In this document: in pieces, positions 17,337-28,097 of the stretch
Layout: each line of letters starts with the position of its first letter
Position numbering within the stretch: the stretch's first letter is position 1
Source of the DNA: Acidovorax sp. DW039
GTDB lineage: Bacteria > Pseudomonadota > Gammaproteobacteria > Burkholderiales > Burkholderiaceae_C
NCBI RefSeq assembly: GCF_037101375.1
Contig: NZ_AP029019.1
Coordinates: forward strand, 2,728,001 to 2,792,000
Length of the DNA: 64,000 bases
Reading direction: 5' to 3'
Program-made: the position numbers and the translations under genes
Notes under the pieces: generated by a model
Database searches by the model: none
What the model was told of the DNA's origin: nothing
Seen by the model: the letters and a program-made list of their open reading frames with translations, nothing else

Positions 17337-17639
17337 TTAGCGGCGTGCCAGCAAGAAACCGACCAGCGCACCCACAGCCAGTGCTGCACCCGCTACCCGC
17401 CAGGGTTCATCATGGGCGTAGCGGTCAGCCGCCAGAGCTGCATCTTTGGCTTGGCGGGCAGCATCTTGCGCTGCACGCACTGCTGCCTCACGCGCGGAAT
17501 GGATTCCATCGTCCAGACGCTGGCGCAGGATCTTGATGTCTGGCACCGCATCCAGGTCCTTGCTCGCCAGCAGGCCCCGCAGGTCAGAGACCAGTTTTTC
17601 GAGTTCGCCGGAAGATGTGGAGTTGTCCGAGGTGCTCAT
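17337..17639 (-). CDS. DUF883 family protein (YqjD/ElaB-like)
   Basis: 100 residues from ATG 17639, which has AAAGGG 5 nt upstream. A longer open frame upstream to 17768 looks non-coding. A long amphipathic helix ('AREAAVRAAQDAARQAKDAA') leads to a C-terminal TM anchor 'VAGAALAVGALVGFLLARR' with the GxxxGFLLARR ending diagnostic of DUF883. E. coli YqjD and ElaB bind stationary-phase ribosomes at the membrane. It is first in the three-gene operon. Confidence 0.88.
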   Translation of the reverse strand: MSTSDNSTSSGELEKLVSDLRGLLASKDLDAVPDIKILRQRLDDGIHSAREAAVRAAQDAARQAKDAALAADRYAHDEPWRVAGAALAVGALVGFLLARR

Positions 17640-17810
17640 ACATACCCTTTCACGATTGAGTGTTGTCAAACCCTGCCACTGGCTCATGGAGCGGCAAGGG
17701 GAACGCTGTACCGCCTTTTCTTCGGCGTGCTGAAACGTCCAGAAATATCTTATCCGTCCTGCGCGCAAATCTGCTGTAGGACACCGACGCGAAGGGATTC
17801 AGCAGGTGCG

Positions 17811-18908
17811 CTACTGCAGCAACCCAGCCACATACTCACCTATGGCCAACGCGCTGGTCAGCCCCGGCGATTCGATCCCGAAAAGATTGACGAGGCCGGG
17901 AACCCCATGCACCTCAGGCCCCTGAATGCAGAAGTCCGCAGCGGGTTCATTCGGCCCATGGATCTTGGGGCGAATGCCTGCGTAGCCTGCATGAAGGGCT
18001 CCATCCGGCAGTCCAGGCCAGTACTTGCGAACCTCCGCATAAAACGCATCACCGCGGCGGGGGTCGACCACCAGATCCTCTGGCGTATCGACCCACTGCA
18101 CATCGGGCCCAAACTTGCCTTGCCCGCCCAGATCGAGCGTCAGGTGAACGCCCAGCCCCGCAGACTCGGGAACCGGGTAGATGAGGTGCCTGAATGGCGC
18201 CTTGACTGAAAGCGTGAAGTAGTTTCCCTTGGCAAACCTTGCCTGGGGAATAACGCTTGAGGAAAGCCCCTTGAAGCTGCTAGCCAGCAGGGGAGCCATC
18301 AACCCTGCCGAGTTCACCACGCAATTAGCGCGCAGTTCCGTTCCATCTTCCGCTACCAAATAAATAGCATCCTGCGCAATCCCTGCGGACGCAAGCGGCG
18401 AATTGAGCACCACCATGCCCCCGGCGTGCTCCAGATCTCCCTGCAATGCGAGCATGAAGCCGTGGCTGTCGATGATGCCGGTGCTGGGCGACAGCAAGGC
18501 CCCTACACAGCGCAGCTCTGGCTCCAGCGCCCTCGCCTGCTGCTCGGTCAGCCATTGCAGATCACTCACGCCATTGCTGAAGGCCCTGTCTTGAATGGCC
18601 TGCAGGCCAGGGCGCTGTTCCTCCGAGGTCGCCACCAGCAGCTTTCCACAACGTTGATGCGCAACGCCACGTTCGTGAGCGTAGTCGTACAGCATGTGCC
18701 GACCACGCACGCACAGACGCGCCTTGAGCGAACCGGTGGGGTAATACAGCCCGGCATGAATCACTTCGCTGTTGCGCGAGCTGGTGCCAGTACCTATCGC
18801 CTCGGCGGCCTCCAGCACCAACACCTCACGGCCCTGCAAGGCAAGCGCCCGTGCAACGGCCAGACCGACGACACCCGCACCAACCACCACGCAATCTACA
18901 GCGTCCAT
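17811..18908 (-). CDS. FAD-dependent oxidoreductase, LhgO/DAO family
   Basis: 365 residues. The N-terminal FAD motif is '[20 protein letters not shown]'. The segment '[20 protein letters not shown]' is typical of L-2-hydroxyglutarate dehydrogenase (LhgO/L2HGDH) relatives. '[11 protein letters not shown]' and '[17 protein letters not shown]' near the C-terminus fit the same family. The start has AAGGAGGGC before ATATG. It lies 107 nt downstream of an amino-acid ABC permease gene on the same strand, so it may oxidise an imported hydroxy or amino acid. Exact substrate is unproven. Confidence 0.85.
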   Translation of the reverse strand: MDAVDCVVVGAGVVGLAVARALALQGREVLVLEAAEAIGTGTSSRNSEVIHAGLYYPTGSLKARLCVRGRHMLYDYAHERGVAHQRCGKLLVATSEEQRPGLQAIQDRAFSNGVSDLQWLTEQQARALEPELRCVGALLSPSTGIIDSHGFMLALQGDLEHAGGMVVLNSPLASAGIAQDAIYLVAEDGTELRANCVVNSAGLMAPLLASSFKGLSSSVIPQARFAKGNYFTLSVKAPFRHLIYPVPESAGLGVHLTLDLGGQGKFGPDVQWVDTPEDLVVDPRRGDAFYAEVRKYWPGLPDGALHAGYAGIRPKIHGPNEPAADFCIQGPEVHGVPGLVNLFGIESPGLTSALAIGEYVAGLLQ

Positions 18909-19015
18909 ATGCCCTCCTTGAGAACCTGTTCAAAACACCGTTGCGGTAGGCGGCCCCACCCCCACGCTCGAGAGGACCTTCAAACGCGGCCCCGCAAACC
19001 CATCAGTCCATCCTG

Positions 19016-19783
19016 CTAACTGCGATCGCTGCGGGCCAAATGCCACTCCAGCCGACGCAACAGGGTCGTCAGCGCCAGAGTCATCAGCCAGTAGGCCAGC
19101 GAAATCGCAAGGTAAGGTTCCCAATACCGCGCATAAGCCCCCGCTACCGTGCGCGCCGCGTATGCCATCTCCGCCAGACCGATAGCAGATACCAGCGAAG
19201 TGTCTTTCAGCAACGCAATCATGTTGTTTCCCAGTGGAGGCAGCATGCGGCGAAAGGCCTGGGGCAGCACCACGTACCGCATGACCTGCATGGGTGTAAA
19301 GCCGAGGGAGCGCCCCGCATCAAACTGCCCTTTGGAGATGGACTGGATGCCCGCACGAAACACCTCGGAGATGTAGGCCGCCGAGTTGAGCGTGAGCGCG
19401 GCAATCCCGGATATCAAGGCGCCATGCTCCTGCTTCAGCGTGCGGGCCAAATCTCCGTCAATCAGCAGTCCGGAGACAGGGTGAATGAACAGAGGCATCA
19501 CGGCAAAGTGCATCAACAGAATTTGCACGAAGAGCGGTGTACCGCGGAAAAAACTCACGTACACGGTGGATGGCCAACGCAGGAGAAACCGGCATATCCA
19601 GCTCCACGGTGCATGGCGCGACTGCGCAAGACGCGCCAGTGCCAGCACCAGCCCCCATGAGCCACCCAGCACGACGCACACCACGGTCATGCCCAACGTC
19701 ATCCATGCGCCCTGAAGAAAAAGCTGGCGATATTCCACCAGAATGTCCGGCCGAAACCAGCCAAACCACAGTTCGGGTTCCAT
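19016..19783 (-). CDS. Polar amino-acid ABC transporter permease
   Basis: 255 residues from ATG 19783, chosen because AGGAGA lies 7 nt upstream; an upstream extension to 19822 is unlikely. Several TM helices and the permease (EAA-loop) region are visible: 'YVSFFRGTPLFVQILLMHF', 'SAAYISEVFRAGIQSISKGQ', 'AGRSLGFTPMQ', 'ALLKDTSLVSAIGLAEM'. It is the HisM/GlnP type. It follows the binding-protein gene across an intercistronic hairpin. No ATPase gene is adjacent, so an ATPase elsewhere must complete the transporter. Confidence 0.92.
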   Translation of the reverse strand: MEPELWFGWFRPDILVEYRQLFLQGAWMTLGMTVVCVVLGGSWGLVLALARLAQSRHAPWSWICRFLLRWPSTVYVSFFRGTPLFVQILLMHFAVMPLFIHPVSGLLIDGDLARTLKQEHGALISGIAALTLNSAAYISEVFRAGIQSISKGQFDAGRSLGFTPMQVMRYVVLPQAFRRMLPPLGNNMIALLKDTSLVSAIGLAEMAYAARTVAGAYARYWEPYLAISLAYWLMTLALTTLLRRLEWHLARSDRS

Positions 19784-19803
19784 CAAAATTTCTCCTGTAA
19801 AAC

Positions 19804-19821
19804 TGCGCTTTGCAAAGCGCA
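19804..19821. other. 18-bp perfect palindrome between transporter genes
   Basis: TGCGCTTTGCAAAGCGCA is fully self-complementary. It lies between the SBP terminator and the permease ribosome-binding site, so it could shape mRNA processing or bind a protein; its role is unknown. Confidence 0.4.
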
Positions 19822-19842
19822 CCGGGCCCAGTCAAACCCAGC

Positions 19843-19865
19843 AAAAACGGCCGCTAGGGCGGCCG
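19843..19865 (-). terminator. Intercistronic terminator after the binding-protein gene
   Basis: CGGCCGC-TAGG-GCGGCCG, followed on the minus strand by GTTTTTG. Placed between the SBP and permease genes, it probably lets only part of transcription through, giving more binding protein than permease. Confidence 0.75.
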
Positions 19866-19901
19866 CAAGGGGTGTTGGCAATGGGCTGAGATCAGCGCCG
19901 A

Positions 19902-20687
19902 TCAGCGCGCCTTGTATTCCTTGGCGAACCACTTCTTGTAGATGTCGCCATAGCTGCCATCAGCACGGATGGCGGCCAAGCCTGCATTGAGTTTGTCCAG
20001 AAGAGGCTTTTCGCCCTTGCGCACCACAATGCCAAAGCCTTCTTCAGGGAAGCTCGGATCTTCCACGGTCTTGAGGGCGGGGTTTTGGCTCACGCGGTAG
20101 GCAATCACGCCGTTGTCGCCAATTGCGGCATCCACGCCACCACCAGCCAGTTCCGAAATGATCAGAGGAGTGCTTTCAAAGCGACGGATGTTGGGACTGG
20201 TCTTGCCAAACTCGCGCGATGCGACGTCATCGGCCGTGGACGCATTGACCACTGCGATCTTTTTACCGCTCAGATCCTTCAGCGTGGCGACTGTGCTGCT
20301 CTTGGGCACTGCAATGAGCTGGTGAGCCGCGAAATAAGGGGCGGTGAAATCGTAGCTCTGGCGGCGCTTGTCATTGATCGTGACACCGGAGATGACCAAA
20401 TCCACATCCCCATTGTTGAGGGCGGCAAAAATGCCGCTCCAGGGGGTGTTGATGATTTTGATCTTGAACCCTTGCTGCTTGGCAATGGCCTGGATGATGT
20501 CAATGTCAAAGCCCACAATCTGCTTGTCCTTGTTTTCGAAGGCAAAGGGGGCGTAGGTAGCGCTGGAAGCCACCACCAGTTCGCGCGCCTGCGCGTTCGC
20601 ACTGCCTTGCGCCAAGGCTGCAGCAGAAAAACTCAGCGAGGCGACCAAGCCAAAACCCAGGGCAAAAATGCGGCGAGACAAGAGCAT
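19902..20687 (-). CDS. Amino-acid ABC transporter substrate-binding protein
   Basis: 261 residues. A signal peptide ('RRIFALGFGLVASLSFSAAALAQ') precedes a type-2 periplasmic binding fold (SBP_bac_3). Characteristic motifs are 'YAPFAFENKDKQIVGFDIDI', 'WSGIFAALNNGDVDLVISGV', 'KRRQSYDFTAPYF' and 'SYGDIYKKWF'. The Arg in 'DKRRQ' and Asp in 'GFDIDI' belong to the amino-acid site. It probably binds a polar or basic amino acid in the periplasm. It is first in a three-gene group with the permease and the FAD oxidoreductase. Confidence 0.93.
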   Translation of the reverse strand: MLLSRRIFALGFGLVASLSFSAAALAQGSANAQARELVVASSATYAPFAFENKDKQIVGFDIDIIQAIAKQQGFKIKIINTPWSGIFAALNNGDVDLVISGVTINDKRRQSYDFTAPYFAAHQLIAVPKSSTVATLKDLSGKKIAVVNASTADDVASREFGKTSPNIRRFESTPLIISELAGGGVDAAIGDNGVIAYRVSQNPALKTVEDPSFPEEGFGIVVRKGEKPLLDKLNAGLAAIRADGSYGDIYKKWFAKEYKAR

Positions 20688-20757
20688 GTGAGACGACTTT
20701 CAAGGGCAAAAGAGAGCGTTCAGTATAACCAGCCCCTCTGTGAAGGACATCAAATTT

Positions 20758-20772
20758 CATAGCTGCTTGCGC
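20758..20772 (+). repeat. Palindromic repeat, truncated copy
   Basis: CATAGCTGCTTGCGC is the repeat core. It lies in the spacer between the SBP gene and the dehydratase gene. The other arm is not clear, so this is a partial copy. Confidence 0.55.
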
Positions 20773-20868
20773 ACTGTTTTCGGGCCTCAGAACCATTTTT
20801 GGCACACAAGTGGTGCAATAAGCCTATGATGCAACGTGCCCATCACGCGCGCCCGAGGAGGAATCTTC

Positions 20869-21843
20869 ATGAACCTGAGCAGCCCGCCCGCCCCTACCTT
20901 CGACGATGTCTCCGCTGCAGCCCAGCGCCTGCAAGGGGTGGCGCACCGCACACCGGTCTTGCGGTCCACCAGTGCAGACGAGAGCACCGGGGCGCATCTC
21001 TTTTTCAAATGCGAGAACCTGCAGCGCACCGGTGCCTTCAAGTTCCGTGGCGCTTACAACACGCTCAAGCAGTTCACCCCGGAGCAGCGTGAAAACGGCG
21101 TGCTGGCGTTTTCTGCCGGTAACCACGCGCAGGCTATTGCCCTGTCTGCACGGCTGCTGGACATGCCTGCCGTCATCGTCATGCCGGAAGATGCCCCGGC
21201 CACCAAGATGGCGGCGACGCGGGAATACGGCGCTCAGGTGGTGACCTACAACCGCTACACGGAAGACCGTGAGGCCATCAGCCGCAGGCTGGCGCAGGAG
21301 CGGGGTATGACCCTGGTGCCCCCTTTTGACCACCCGCATGTAATCGCTGGCCAAGGCACCGCAGCGCTGGAGTTGCTGCAGGAAGTCCCGGAGCTGGACT
21401 TTCTTTTTGTGTGCGTGGGCGGTGGCGGATTGCTGGCGGGCAGCATTCTGGCGGCGCAGGCGCTGGCCCCGCAATGCCAGGTGGTAGGGGTGGAACCAGA
21501 GGCTGGCAATGACGGCCAGCAGTCTTTCAAGGCCGGGCATATCGTGCAGATTCCCACGCCGCACACCATCGCCGATGGCGCGCAAACGCAGGCGCTGGGG
21601 CAAATCACCTTTCCCATCATCCAGAACGGTGCATTCGATATGGTCACCGCTTCAGATGAGCAACTGGCACAGGCCCTGCGCTTTTTTGCAGAACGCATGA
21701 AGATCGTGGTGGAGCCCACCGGCGCACTGGCGTTTGCAGGTGTGCGCAATGGCAGCGTGGACTTGCGCGGCAAGCGGGTGGGCGTGCTCATCAGCGGCGG
21801 CAATGTGGATCTTCCCCGCTACGCCCGCTTTCTTGCGGAATGA
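20869..21843 (+). CDS. PLP-dependent threonine/serine dehydratase
   Basis: 324 residues from ATG 20869, which has GAGGAGGA 7 nt upstream; an in-frame upstream ATG at 20836 lacks this. It is a fold-type II PLP enzyme with the Schiff-base Lys in 'QRTGAFKFRGAYN'. 'SAGNHAQAIALSARLL', the phosphate loop 'CVGGGGLLAGS' and the closing 'SGGNVD' are also present. There is no C-terminal ACT domain, so it resembles catabolic TdcB or serine racemase/dehydratase rather than biosynthetic IlvA. The likely product is 2-oxobutanoate or pyruvate plus ammonia. Confidence 0.92.
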   Translation: MNLSSPPAPTFDDVSAAAQRLQGVAHRTPVLRSTSADESTGAHLFFKCENLQRTGAFKFRGAYNTLKQFTPEQRENGVLAFSAGNHAQAIALSARLLDMPAVIVMPEDAPATKMAATREYGAQVVTYNRYTEDREAISRRLAQERGMTLVPPFDHPHVIAGQGTAALELLQEVPELDFLFVCVGGGGLLAGSILAAQALAPQCQVVGVEPEAGNDGQQSFKAGHIVQIPTPHTIADGAQTQALGQITFPIIQNGAFDMVTASDEQLAQALRFFAERMKIVVEPTGALAFAGVRNGSVDLRGKRVGVLISGGNVDLPRYARFLAE

Positions 21844-21947
21844 CTTCTTAGAAAAGCTTCTGGCAGGTCAAAGCCGCGGGTTTTACCCCATGGTAGAAAA
21901 TACGGGTTGCACTTCAGTGCCTTCATTACGCTAATTCAAGATTTTTC

Positions 21948-22577
21948 ATGAGCAACGTCACCGTCATCACCCACCCCCTCGTCCAGCACAAGCTCACGCT
22001 CATGCGCAAGAAAGACGCCAGCACCAACAGCTTCCGCCGCCTGCTGGGCGAGCTGAGCACGCTGATGGCGTATGAGGTGACCCGGGACATGCCCTTGCAG
22101 GACGTGGAAATCGAAACCCCGCTGGAGACCATGACGGGCAAGATGATTGATGGCAAAAAGCTCGTCCTTGCCTCCATCCTGCGCGCAGGCAACGGTTTCC
22201 TGGACGGCATGCTCAACGTGGTGCCTGGCGCGCGCGTGGGCCACATCGGCCTGTACCGTGATCCCAAAACGCTGCAGCCGGTGGAGTACTACTTCAAGAT
22301 GCCTTCCGAGATGGAAGAGCGCGACATCATCGTGGTAGACCCGATGCTGGCTACCGGCAACTCTGCCGCAGCCTGCGTAGACCGTCTCAAGCAGCTCAAG
22401 CCCCGCTCCATCAAGTTCGTCTGCCTGCTGGCGGCTCCCGAGGGGGTGGCCACGCTGCAAAAGGCACACCCTGATGTGCCCATCTTCACCGCCGCCATTG
22501 ACCGCGAACTGAACGACCACGGCTACATCCTGCCTGGCCTGGGCGATGCCGGTGACCGGATCTTCGGCACCAAATAA
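21948..22577 (+). CDS. upp: Uracil phosphoribosyltransferase
   Basis: 209 residues. It makes UMP from uracil and PRPP in pyrimidine salvage. The PRPP loop is '[19 protein letters not shown]'. The N-terminal '[18 protein letters not shown]' and C-terminal '[18 protein letters not shown]' are signatures of Upp. A strong hairpin follows. Its position near the nucleobase importer and deaminase genes further right fits a salvage role, although it is not in the same operon. Confidence 0.98.
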   Translation: MSNVTVITHPLVQHKLTLMRKKDASTNSFRRLLGELSTLMAYEVTRDMPLQDVEIETPLETMTGKMIDGKKLVLASILRAGNGFLDGMLNVVPGARVGHIGLYRDPKTLQPVEYYFKMPSEMEERDIIVVDPMLATGNSAAACVDRLKQLKPRSIKFVCLLAAPEGVATLQKAHPDVPIFTAAIDRELNDHGYILPGLGDAGDRIFGTK

Positions 22578-22612
22578 ACCAAGCCGTCAGACTCCGCTTC
22601 GCGAAGGATCAA

Positions 22613-22653
22613 AAAAAACCGCCGCAGGGGCATTCCCCTGCGGCGGTTTTTCT
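22613..22653. terminator. Bidirectional terminator shared by upp and nirS
   Basis: AACCGCCGCAGGGG-CATT-CCCCTGCGGCGGTT (22617-22648) is a 14-bp stem. TTTTT-type sequence follows on the plus side and eight A's precede it (a U-tract on the minus side), so it can end both convergent genes. Confidence 0.88.
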
Positions 22654-22706
22654 TTGGCTGCAGATGAAGGCTGCGGTGTCACCGCCAGCCCATGCATCCG
22701 CGCAGG

Positions 22707-24830
<2,124 letters not shown>

Positions 24831-25841
24831 ATGACCAACCGCCGCATCTTCACCGGTCGACTGCTCTGCACTTCCATGGCTATTTCTGCCACGCTGGGCC
24901 TGGCCCCTGCCCTCGTCAGTGCGCAGACCAAAGTCAAGGTGGCGGCTGTCTACACGGTACCGTTTGAGCAGCAATGGGTCAGCCGCATCCACAAGGCCTT
25001 GAAGGCCGCGGAAGCGCGTGGCGAGATCGAATACAAAGCCAGCGAGAACGTGAGCAACGCCGACTACGAACGCGTGATGCGTGAGTACGCCACCGGCGGC
25101 AACCAGCTCATCGTGGGCGAAGCCTTTGCCGTGGAAGCCGCCGCCCGCAAGGTGGCCAAGGACTTCCCCAAGACATCCTTTCTGCTGGGCTCGTCGGGCA
25201 AGCCACAGGCCCCCAACTTCAGCGTGTTCGACAACTACATCCAGGAGCCTGCGTACTTGAGCGGCATGATCGCGGGCGGCATGACCAAGACCAACAAGAT
25301 CGGCATGGTGGGTGGTTTTCCCATCCCTGAGGTCAACCGTCTGATGCACGCCTTCATGGCCGGGGCCAAAGAAACCAACCCCAAGGTCGAGTTCACCATC
25401 ACCTTCATCAACAGCTGGTTTGACCCACCAAAGGCAAAGGAAGCGACCTTCGCCATGATCGACAAGGGGGCCGACGTGCTCTACGCCGAGCGCTTTGGCG
25501 TGAGCGATGCCGCCAAGGAAAAAGGCAAGCTCGCCATCGGCAACGTGATCAACACCCAAGACAAGTACCCCGACACCGTCGTGGCCTCTGCCCTGTGGAA
25601 CATGGAGCCAAGCATTGACCGCGCGCTCAAGCTGGTCAAGGACGGTAAGTTCACCGCCGAGGACTACGGCCCGTATTCGATGATGAAGCACAAGGGCTCG
25701 GAACTCGCTCCCCTGGGCACGTTCGAGAAGAAGGTGCCTGCCGACATCGTGGCCAAGGTCAAGGCCAAGGAAGCCGATATCCTGGCAGGCAAGTTCACCG
25801 TGAAGGTGGATGACAGCCAACCCAAATCCACAGCCAAGTGA
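24831..25841 (+). CDS. BMP-family ABC transporter substrate-binding protein
   Basis: 336 residues from ATG 24831, chosen because the signal peptide ('LLCTSMAISATLGLAPALVSAQ') starts here and AAAGGA precedes it. The Bmp/PnrA fold is shown by 'KVKVAAVYTVPFEQQWVSRI', 'NADYERVMREYATGGNQLIV', 'KTNKIGMVGGFPIPEVNRL' and 'DKGADVLYAERFGVSDAA'. Characterised relatives bind purine nucleosides or similar. It is the first gene of the importer operon, with the ATPase gene 13 nt downstream. Confidence 0.92.
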   Translation: MTNRRIFTGRLLCTSMAISATLGLAPALVSAQTKVKVAAVYTVPFEQQWVSRIHKALKAAEARGEIEYKASENVSNADYERVMREYATGGNQLIVGEAFAVEAAARKVAKDFPKTSFLLGSSGKPQAPNFSVFDNYIQEPAYLSGMIAGGMTKTNKIGMVGGFPIPEVNRLMHAFMAGAKETNPKVEFTITFINSWFDPPKAKEATFAMIDKGADVLYAERFGVSDAAKEKGKLAIGNVINTQDKYPDTVVASALWNMEPSIDRALKLVKDGKFTAEDYGPYSMMKHKGSELAPLGTFEKKVPADIVAKVKAKEADILAGKFTVKVDDSQPKSTAK

Positions 25842-25854
25842 TGGCGGGCATGTG

Positions 25855-27408
25855 ATGGCGACAGACGCCGCGCCCGTCCTGCGCCTGTCGGGCATCACCA
25901 AACGCTTCGGCAAGCTCGTCGCCAACGACGCTATCAGCCTGACCTTGGCGCGCGGCGAAGTGCTGGCCCTGCTGGGCGAGAACGGCGCGGGCAAGTCCAC
26001 GCTGATGTCCATCCTGTTCGGGCACTACGTGGCCGACGAGGGCCACATCGAAGTCTTCGGCCAGCCCCTGCCCCCCGGCCAGCCGCGGGCGGCGCTGGCA
26101 GCAGGCATTGGCATGGTGCACCAGCACTTCACGCTGGCCGACAACCTCACGGTGCTAGACAACGTGCTGCTGGGCACTGAGCCGCTGTGGCAGCCCTTCT
26201 CGCGCCGCAGCGAGGCACGCACCAAGCTGCTGGCCGTGTCGCAGCAGTTTGGCCTGCCCGTCAGCCCCGATGCGAAGGTCGGCAGCCTCTCGGTGGGCGA
26301 ACGCCAGCGCGTCGAAATTTTAAAAGCCCTCTACCGGGGCGCCCGCATCCTGATCTTGGACGAACCTACCGCCGTGCTCACCCCGCAGGAGAGCGAGGCA
26401 CTGTTCGACACCCTGGCGCAGATGGTGGCGCAGGGCCTGTCCATCATCTTCATCAGCCACAAGCTGGGCGAGGTGCTGCGCGTATCGCACCGCGTGGCCG
26501 TGCTGCGCCAGGGCCAGCTGGTGGCCGAGGCGCCCGCGCAAGGCACCACGCAGGGGCAGCTGGCGCAATGGATGGTGGGCCATGCGATCGAGGTGGCCGA
26601 GCGCCGCCCCGCCCAGAAGGTGGGCGAGCCCATCTGCACCCTGACCAACGTCAGCACTGCCCCCGCGGGGCGCGACCGGTTGAACGATGTATCCCTTAGC
26701 CTACGCGCAGGCGAGATCGTGGCGATTGCAGGCGTCAGCGGCAACGGGCAGGTCGCACTGGCCGATGTGCTGTGCGGCGTGCGCAGCGCCTCTACGGGCC
26801 AGGTCACGCTGCGCGGCGCGCCGCTGCAAGCCCGCCCCGCATGGCTGGTGAACCAGGGCGTGGCCCGCATCCCCGAAGACCGCCACGCCGTGGGCGTGGT
26901 GGGCGACCTGCCCGTGTGGGAGAACGCCGTGGCCGAACGCCTGCGCGGCCCCTGGTTTGCACACCCGTGGTTCGGCGCCTTCTGGGTCAAGCGCCGGGCG
27001 GCCCGCCAACATGCGCAACGTGTGGCCGAGACCTTTGACGTGCGTGGCGGCGGGCCGGATACCCCCGCCCGGTCGCTGTCGGGCGGCAACATGCAAAAGC
27101 TCATCCTGGGCCGGGCGCTGATGCCGCCACAGGACGCGGCGGGCAACTCGGCCCCCGCTCCCCAACTCATCGTCGCGCACCAGCCCACCTGGGGGCTGGA
27201 CATTGGCGCGGTGATGTTTGTGCAGCAACAGCTCATTGCAGCGCGCGATGCTGGAGCCGCCGTACTGCTCATTTCTGACGATCTGGACGAGGTGCTTGCG
27301 CTGGGTGACCGCGTGGCGGTGATGCACGACGGCCGCCTGAGCAACGCGAAGCCTGCGGAGGAGTGGACGCGCGAGGCTGTTGGTCTCGCCATGGCTGGGG
27401 CGAATTGA
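25855..27408 (+). CDS. BMP-type ABC transporter ATP-binding protein (two ABC domains)
   Basis: 517 residues from ATG 25855; an upstream ATG at 25810 would overlap the binding-protein gene. Domain 1 has Walker A 'GENGAGKSTLMSILFG', signature 'LSVGERQRVEILKAL' and Walker B 'ILILDEPTAVL'. Domain 2 has a degenerate Walker A ('GVSGNGQVALADVL'), signature 'LSGGNMQKLILGRAL' and 'HQPTWGLDIGA'. This layout is standard for NupA/RbsA-type ATPases. It energises uptake with the permeases at 28087 and 29263. The small unknown gene at 27411 separates it from them. Confidence 0.94.
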   Translation: MATDAAPVLRLSGITKRFGKLVANDAISLTLARGEVLALLGENGAGKSTLMSILFGHYVADEGHIEVFGQPLPPGQPRAALAAGIGMVHQHFTLADNLTVLDNVLLGTEPLWQPFSRRSEARTKLLAVSQQFGLPVSPDAKVGSLSVGERQRVEILKALYRGARILILDEPTAVLTPQESEALFDTLAQMVAQGLSIIFISHKLGEVLRVSHRVAVLRQGQLVAEAPAQGTTQGQLAQWMVGHAIEVAERRPAQKVGEPICTLTNVSTAPAGRDRLNDVSLSLRAGEIVAIAGVSGNGQVALADVLCGVRSASTGQVTLRGAPLQARPAWLVNQGVARIPEDRHAVGVVGDLPVWENAVAERLRGPWFAHPWFGAFWVKRRAARQHAQRVAETFDVRGGGPDTPARSLSGGNMQKLILGRALMPPQDAAGNSAPAPQLIVAHQPTWGLDIGAVMFVQQQLIAARDAGAAVLLISDDLDEVLALGDRVAVMHDGRLSNAKPAEEWTREAVGLAMAGAN

Positions 27409-27410
27409 CT

Positions 27411-28097
27411 ATGGCGGTCAAGACTATTGATTGGGACTCAAGAAGAACGCGAGCGCTGCTTGAAGCTAAGTTTGGTATTTCCGACACGCTAGTCGTTATC
27501 AAGCACTTTGGGGCGGTTGTACAGCGCTTGAACTTTGCATCGGACCGAATTGCCTCTGCCAGAACATTTCTCTCGGCCGACATCGCTGCTTTAGCTGATT
27601 TGGATGAACTAGGTTTTGCCCTGTTTGGTGCATCTGAACTGCAAGACGACTTCAACGACGCTCTGTACAAAATTCGAAGAGAGTTGGTTGGTGCACTCCA
27701 CGACATTCACTGCACGCTCGATTGTTTGGCCAAAGGAGTGGCAAAGATTGCCAAGATGGATTTGGATTCGAGATCACTGAAGTACTCATGGCAAATCCGA
27801 GATCAACTGATTGCTAAAGGAATCCCTTTGTCTCGAGCCATCACGGGTATTTCGCAAGACCCAGCGTTCAAACACTTGAGCGAACTCAGTAACGAGTCGA
27901 AGCACTCAGCGGTGATACCCGCTCCGCTCTCTCTTTCCGCTGATGAGTACAAGATCGTTTTTGATCCACTCGCCCAATACGCTCGCGTCGAAGCTTTTAC
28001 GTTTTTGGAATCCGTGATCGATCTTGTTATTGGTCAACTGAAAGTTGCTGGCGAAGAAATCAATCAATATCTAGAGGCCCTTCCCAATGCGGCTTGA
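27411..28097 (+). CDS. Unknown protein inserted in the importer operon, AT-rich
   Basis: 228 residues from ATG 27411, 2 nt after the ATPase stop. Base composition is visibly AT-richer than the flanking genes, with codons such as TTT, ATT and TCT that the neighbours avoid. It is helical with no signal peptide or TM segment. The 'LSELSNESKHSAV' segment recalls the N-x-x-K-H element of some HEPN-like families, but this is weak. Its last 11 nt overlap the permease start, so it sits exactly between two subunit genes. It is probably acquired; function unknown. Confidence 0.8.
   Translation: MAVKTIDWDSRRTRALLEAKFGISDTLVVIKHFGAVVQRLNFASDRIASARTFLSADIAALADLDELGFALFGASELQDDFNDALYKIRRELVGALHDIHCTLDCLAKGVAKIAKMDLDSRSLKYSWQIRDQLIAKGIPLSRAITGISQDPAFKHLSELSNESKHSAVIPAPLSLSADEYKIVFDPLAQYARVEAFTFLESVIDLVIGQLKVAGEEINQYLEALPNAA

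Noticed and set aside
20688..20868. Possible riboswitch ahead of the dehydratase gene
   Set aside because: No known aptamer core (TPP, glycine, lysine, SAM) can be recognised; only the truncated repeat is present.
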